The translations under genes and the position numbers were made by a program. Shown in pieces: positions 6,122-7,890 of a stretch of DNA of 7,890 nt (position 1 is the first letter of the stretch; every line of letters begins with the position of its first letter). A model generated the notes under the pieces. It had not been told where the DNA came from and did no database searches. It saw only the letters and a list, made by a program, of their open reading frames with translations. The stretch lies in assembly GCA_947627825.1 (NCBI GenBank), contig CANQXO010000062.1:1-7890 (forward strand), read 5' to 3'. The DNA is from an uncultured Clostridia bacterium (lineage in GTDB: Bacteria > Bacillota_A > Clostridia > TANB77 > CAG-508).

Positions 6122-6766
6122 ATGAAAAATAAAAAAACATATTTTATTTTTATACCAATAATACTTCCATTTTTATTTTGGGGTATTTATTCCTTTACAA
6201 ATAATAAGCCTAATACAATAAATGATTCTTCAAACATTTCATCATCAAATATATTATTAGATGATAGTTCTAATAGTACGATAGAAAAATTAAATGGAAC
6301 TAAAAAGACAACTAAAGAAATGAATTTATCTACCTTTTCTACTCCTCTAGCAGGAGATGAAAATAGACTTGAAAATATTAGAATTTCATGTGAAACAATA
6401 AATGGAACTATATTAAAAAATGGAGAAAGTTTTTCTTTCAATGATGTAATTGGAGAGCCAACACCTGAAAAAGGATATAAAGAAGCGGATGTATTAGTTG
6501 AAACCGAACTTTCCAAAGATTATGGAGGAGGTAATTGTCAAGTTAGTACAACTCTTTATAATGCATGTTTAAATACACCCGGCATTGAGATTACGGAAAG
6601 ACATCCTCATAAAAAGTCAGTTGCATATGTTGAAGAAGGAAAAGATGCTTCAGTTTCTTATGGAGTTTTAGATTTAAAATTTATCAATAATACAGGTTCA
6701 ACTATAAAAATTTATATGAACAGTGAAAATAATCAAGTTACAGCAAGCATATTTAAAATAATATAA
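6122..6766 (+). CDS. Membrane-anchored VanW-domain protein
   Basis: This 214-aa protein has an N-terminal membrane anchor or uncleaved signal (about residues 6-24). A Ser/Asn-rich linker (about 26-60) is followed by a VanW domain filling the rest. Recognisable blocks are STF (70-72), RLENIRISCETINGT (82-96), GESFSFNDVIG (101-111), the signature GGGNCQVSTTLYNA (135-148) and ERHPHKK (159-165). Further on come GKDASVSYG (173-181) and DLKFINNTGSTI near the end. VanW proteins are linked to glycopeptide-resistance clusters and cell-wall biology, but their biochemical role is not established. Many homologs carry extra peptidoglycan-binding repeats before the domain; this one does not, so it is a minimal form. 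The start at 6122 is supported by AAAGGA 11 nt upstream; an in-frame ATG at 6020 has no ribosome site and adds a non-membrane-like extension. The gene is convergent with the phosphatase gene. Not evidence of vancomycin resistance by itself. Confidence 0.9.
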   Translation: MKNKKTYFIFIPIILPFLFWGIYSFTNNKPNTINDSSNISSSNILLDDSSNSTIEKLNGTKKTTKEMNLSTFSTPLAGDENRLENIRISCETINGTILKNGESFSFNDVIGEPTPEKGYKEADVLVETELSKDYGGGNCQVSTTLYNACLNTPGIEITERHPHKKSVAYVEEGKDASVSYGVLDLKFINNTGSTIKIYMNSENNQVTASIFKII

Positions 6767-6767
6767 A

Positions 6768-6796
6768 ATAGTTAGAATTAAGATAACTCTAACTAT
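6768..6796. terminator. Shared hairpin between convergent genes
   Basis: A perfect 9-bp stem (6768-6776 with 6788-6796) around an 11-nt loop lies 1 nt after the vanW-like stop and covers the stop codon of the phosphatase gene (6793-6795). The minus-strand side continues ATTTTATATTAT and the plus side CTTATGTTTTC. Both tails are only moderately U-rich, so it is probably a bidirectional terminator of medium strength. Confidence 0.65.
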
Positions 6797-7422
6797 CTTA
6801 TGTTTTCTATACTAATGACTTTATCATCATCTATTATTAGTTTAAAAATCTCAGGTTGACTAAAAATTTTATCAACAATTATTTTGCCATTAAAACTTAA
6901 ACATTTTTGTTTATCTTCTGTGATATATTCAAGCTTACACCAATTCATAAGTAAGAAGGTCATTGAGCAAGCATGTGTAAATATCGCAATATTTTTTCCT
7001 TTATTTTCATTTACTGTATCCCAAAATGCATCAGTCATTCTTTTAGTAACTTCCTTTTTGCTTTCACCTTCCTCATTTTTGATATTTTCATCATAGTATT
7101 GCTTTATGGCAATATCTTCATCTCCTCTAATTCCCAAACATCTTTCATTAAATCTATTATCAACATTGATAATTAAATTATTTTTTTGTGCAAGATATTT
7201 GGCTGTTTGTATAGTTCTAGAATAACTACTAGAATATATACAGTTTACATTCTTAAATTCGGGATTTTCACTTAATTTCTTTGCTTTTTCCTCTCCCTCA
7301 ATTCCTAAAATAATTTTTTCTCGTCTTATTTGGTATTTTTCAGTATTCTTGCTATGGTCAATAATATTTGGATTAATTTTTTCTGAGTGTCTAATTAAAT
7401 AAACAACAGTATAAATTCCCAT
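6793..7422 (-). CDS. Histidine phosphatase family (phosphoglycerate mutase-like) protein
   Basis: This 209-aa soluble protein belongs to the histidine phosphatase superfamily. The catalytic R-H motif is present as LIRHSE (R11, H12; H12 is the expected phospho-acceptor, with Ser in the place of the usual Gly of RHGE). SSSYSRTIQTA supplies the second Arg (R69), FNER the acidic residue (E93), and IFTHA the second His (H150). All core catalytic residues are therefore present, and an active phosphatase is likely. Broad members of this family act on small phosphate esters, phosphosugars or cofactor phosphates; the substrate cannot be told here. True phosphoglycerate mutases are longer and carry other motifs, so that role is unlikely. 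AAAGGAG (7428-7434) lies 5 nt before the ATG. The gene has its own promoter and is convergent with the vanW-like gene. Confidence 0.88.
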   Translation of the reverse strand: MGIYTVVYLIRHSEKINPNIIDHSKNTEKYQIRREKIILGIEGEEKAKKLSENPEFKNVNCIYSSSYSRTIQTAKYLAQKNNLIINVDNRFNERCLGIRGDEDIAIKQYYDENIKNEEGESKKEVTKRMTDAFWDTVNENKGKNIAIFTHACSMTFLLMNWCKLEYITEDKQKCLSFNGKIIVDKIFSQPEIFKLIIDDDKVISIENIR

Positions 7423-7441
7423 ACTAACTCCTTTCTTTGCT

Positions 7442-7470
7442 ATTATACATCAATTTTCTTTCAAAAACAA
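7442..7470 (-). promoter_or_regulatory. Promoter of the histidine phosphatase gene
   Basis: Minus-strand TTGTTT (7470-7465), a 17-nt spacer and TATAAT (7447-7442) predict a start of transcription near 7435. That gives a very short leader, with the AAAGGAG (7434-7428) almost at the 5' end. Confidence 0.6.
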
Positions 7471-7551
7471 TTACAACACAAATATTAAGCATATTTAAAT
7501 TATTTAGACATACTATTTAATAATTAATTATCAATGAAAGGAATTATTTTT

Positions 7552-7890
7552 ATGAAAAAAAGAATTATTATAATAAATTTACTTTCAATTTTATTATGCT
7601 CTATTTTTATTCAAAGTTATGCAAATTCAACAATTCCGGTTTGGGCTCCAGCATCATCAAATTTGGTTGGATACAATTCAATGAACAACGATACTGCAAA
7701 TGAACTAACAATCAATCAGACTAATACATTAAATACATCAAACTCAATAGACAAATCCACCAACACTATTTCAACAAATAGCATTGAAAATAATACGGCT
7801 ACTCTTGAAACAATTTCACCTATAACTGATAATCCACTAAAATTAACTTGTGGTGGAGCTGTTTTAATTGAACAAAATAGTGGTGAAGTC
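7552..7890 (+). CDS. Exported D-Ala-D-Ala carboxypeptidase-like protein (peptidase S11), 5' part
   Basis: The reading frame is open from ATG at 7552 to the window edge, giving the first 113 residues. A signal peptide (MKKR, a hydrophobic core to about residue 20, SYA before a probable cut after residue 24) is followed by a long low-complexity linker rich in Asn, Thr and Ser (about 36-97). Then comes LKLTCGGAVLIEQNSGEV (96-113), the first strand pair of peptidase S11 (DacA/DacF, PBP5-type) enzymes, in which an 'A.lie..tG.vLy.kn' block precedes the catalytic S-x-x-K. That Ser-Lys motif lies beyond the window, so activity cannot be checked. Such enzymes remove the terminal D-Ala from peptidoglycan stem peptides outside the membrane. 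AAAGGA (7537-7542) lies 9 nt before the start. The linker is longer than usual for the family. No clear promoter was found in 7448-7551. Confidence 0.75.
   Translation, partial: MKKRIIIINLLSILLCSIFIQSYANSTIPVWAPASSNLVGYNSMNNDTANELTINQTNTLNTSNSIDKSTNTISTNSIENNTATLETISPITDNPLKLTCGGAVLIEQNSGEV

Noticed and set aside
6187..6516. 109-aa minus-strand reading frame antisense to the vanW-like gene
   Set aside because: It lies wholly opposite the conserved VanW coding sequence and shows no start signals of its own.
1..7890. CRISPR array, tRNA, rRNA or insertion sequence
   Set aside because: No regularly spaced repeats, no cloverleaf or rRNA-like GC-rich block, and no transposase or IS-type terminal repeats were found on either strand.

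Overview
The window is very AT-rich (sampled lines of coding sequence run from about 17% to 35% GC) and densely coded. It has strong AAAGGAG-type ribosome binding sites and TTGACA/TATAAT promoters. With a clostridial-style pilin-like N-terminus, a VanW-domain protein and a D-Ala-D-Ala carboxypeptidase-like exported protein, this points to a low-GC Gram-positive bacterium, most likely an uncultured gut-type member of Clostridia. The species cannot be read from the sequence.

Layout, left to right. (1) 28-697: a single-gene cassette on the minus strand. It has a consensus promoter, a 179-aa cytoplasmic-looking protein of unknown function and a U-tailed terminator. Its GC content (about 42% over 61-240) is far above that of its neighbours, so it looks acquired. 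(2) 677-4374: a minus-strand unit consisting of a consensus promoter, a 54-aa membrane or lipoprotein-like peptide, a hairpin that may attenuate, and two tandem paralogous polytopic membrane proteins. The two paralogs resemble the YfhO / '6-pyruvoyl-tetrahydropterin synthase-related' membrane family, probably GT-C-fold envelope glycosyltransferases. The second starts at TTG inside the stop codon of the first. (3) 4436-5785: a pilin-like surface protein with a LamG-like C-terminal half. (4) 5786-6121: a 336-bp divergent intergenic region with nested, nearly concentric inverted repeats, an internal promoter and a terminator-like hairpin. (5) 6122-6766: a short membrane-anchored VanW-domain protein, convergent with (6) 6793-7422, a histidine phosphatase, across a shared hairpin. 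(7) 7552 to the window end: the start of an exported peptidase S11 (DacF/PBP5-like) protein with a long Asn/Thr/Ser linker.

Most genes act at the cell envelope: sugar transfer on the outer face, a pilin-like surface protein, a VanW protein and a peptidoglycan carboxypeptidase. They are not one operon, since the strands alternate and several units have their own promoters and terminators.

The most unusual element is the divergent region between the pilin-like gene and the vanW-like gene. Two 25-bp elements (24/25 identical, inverted) flank 153 bp that contain a promoter. This suggests either an invertible promoter or a symmetric attenuator/operator. No recombinase gene lies in the window, so the interpretation is inference.
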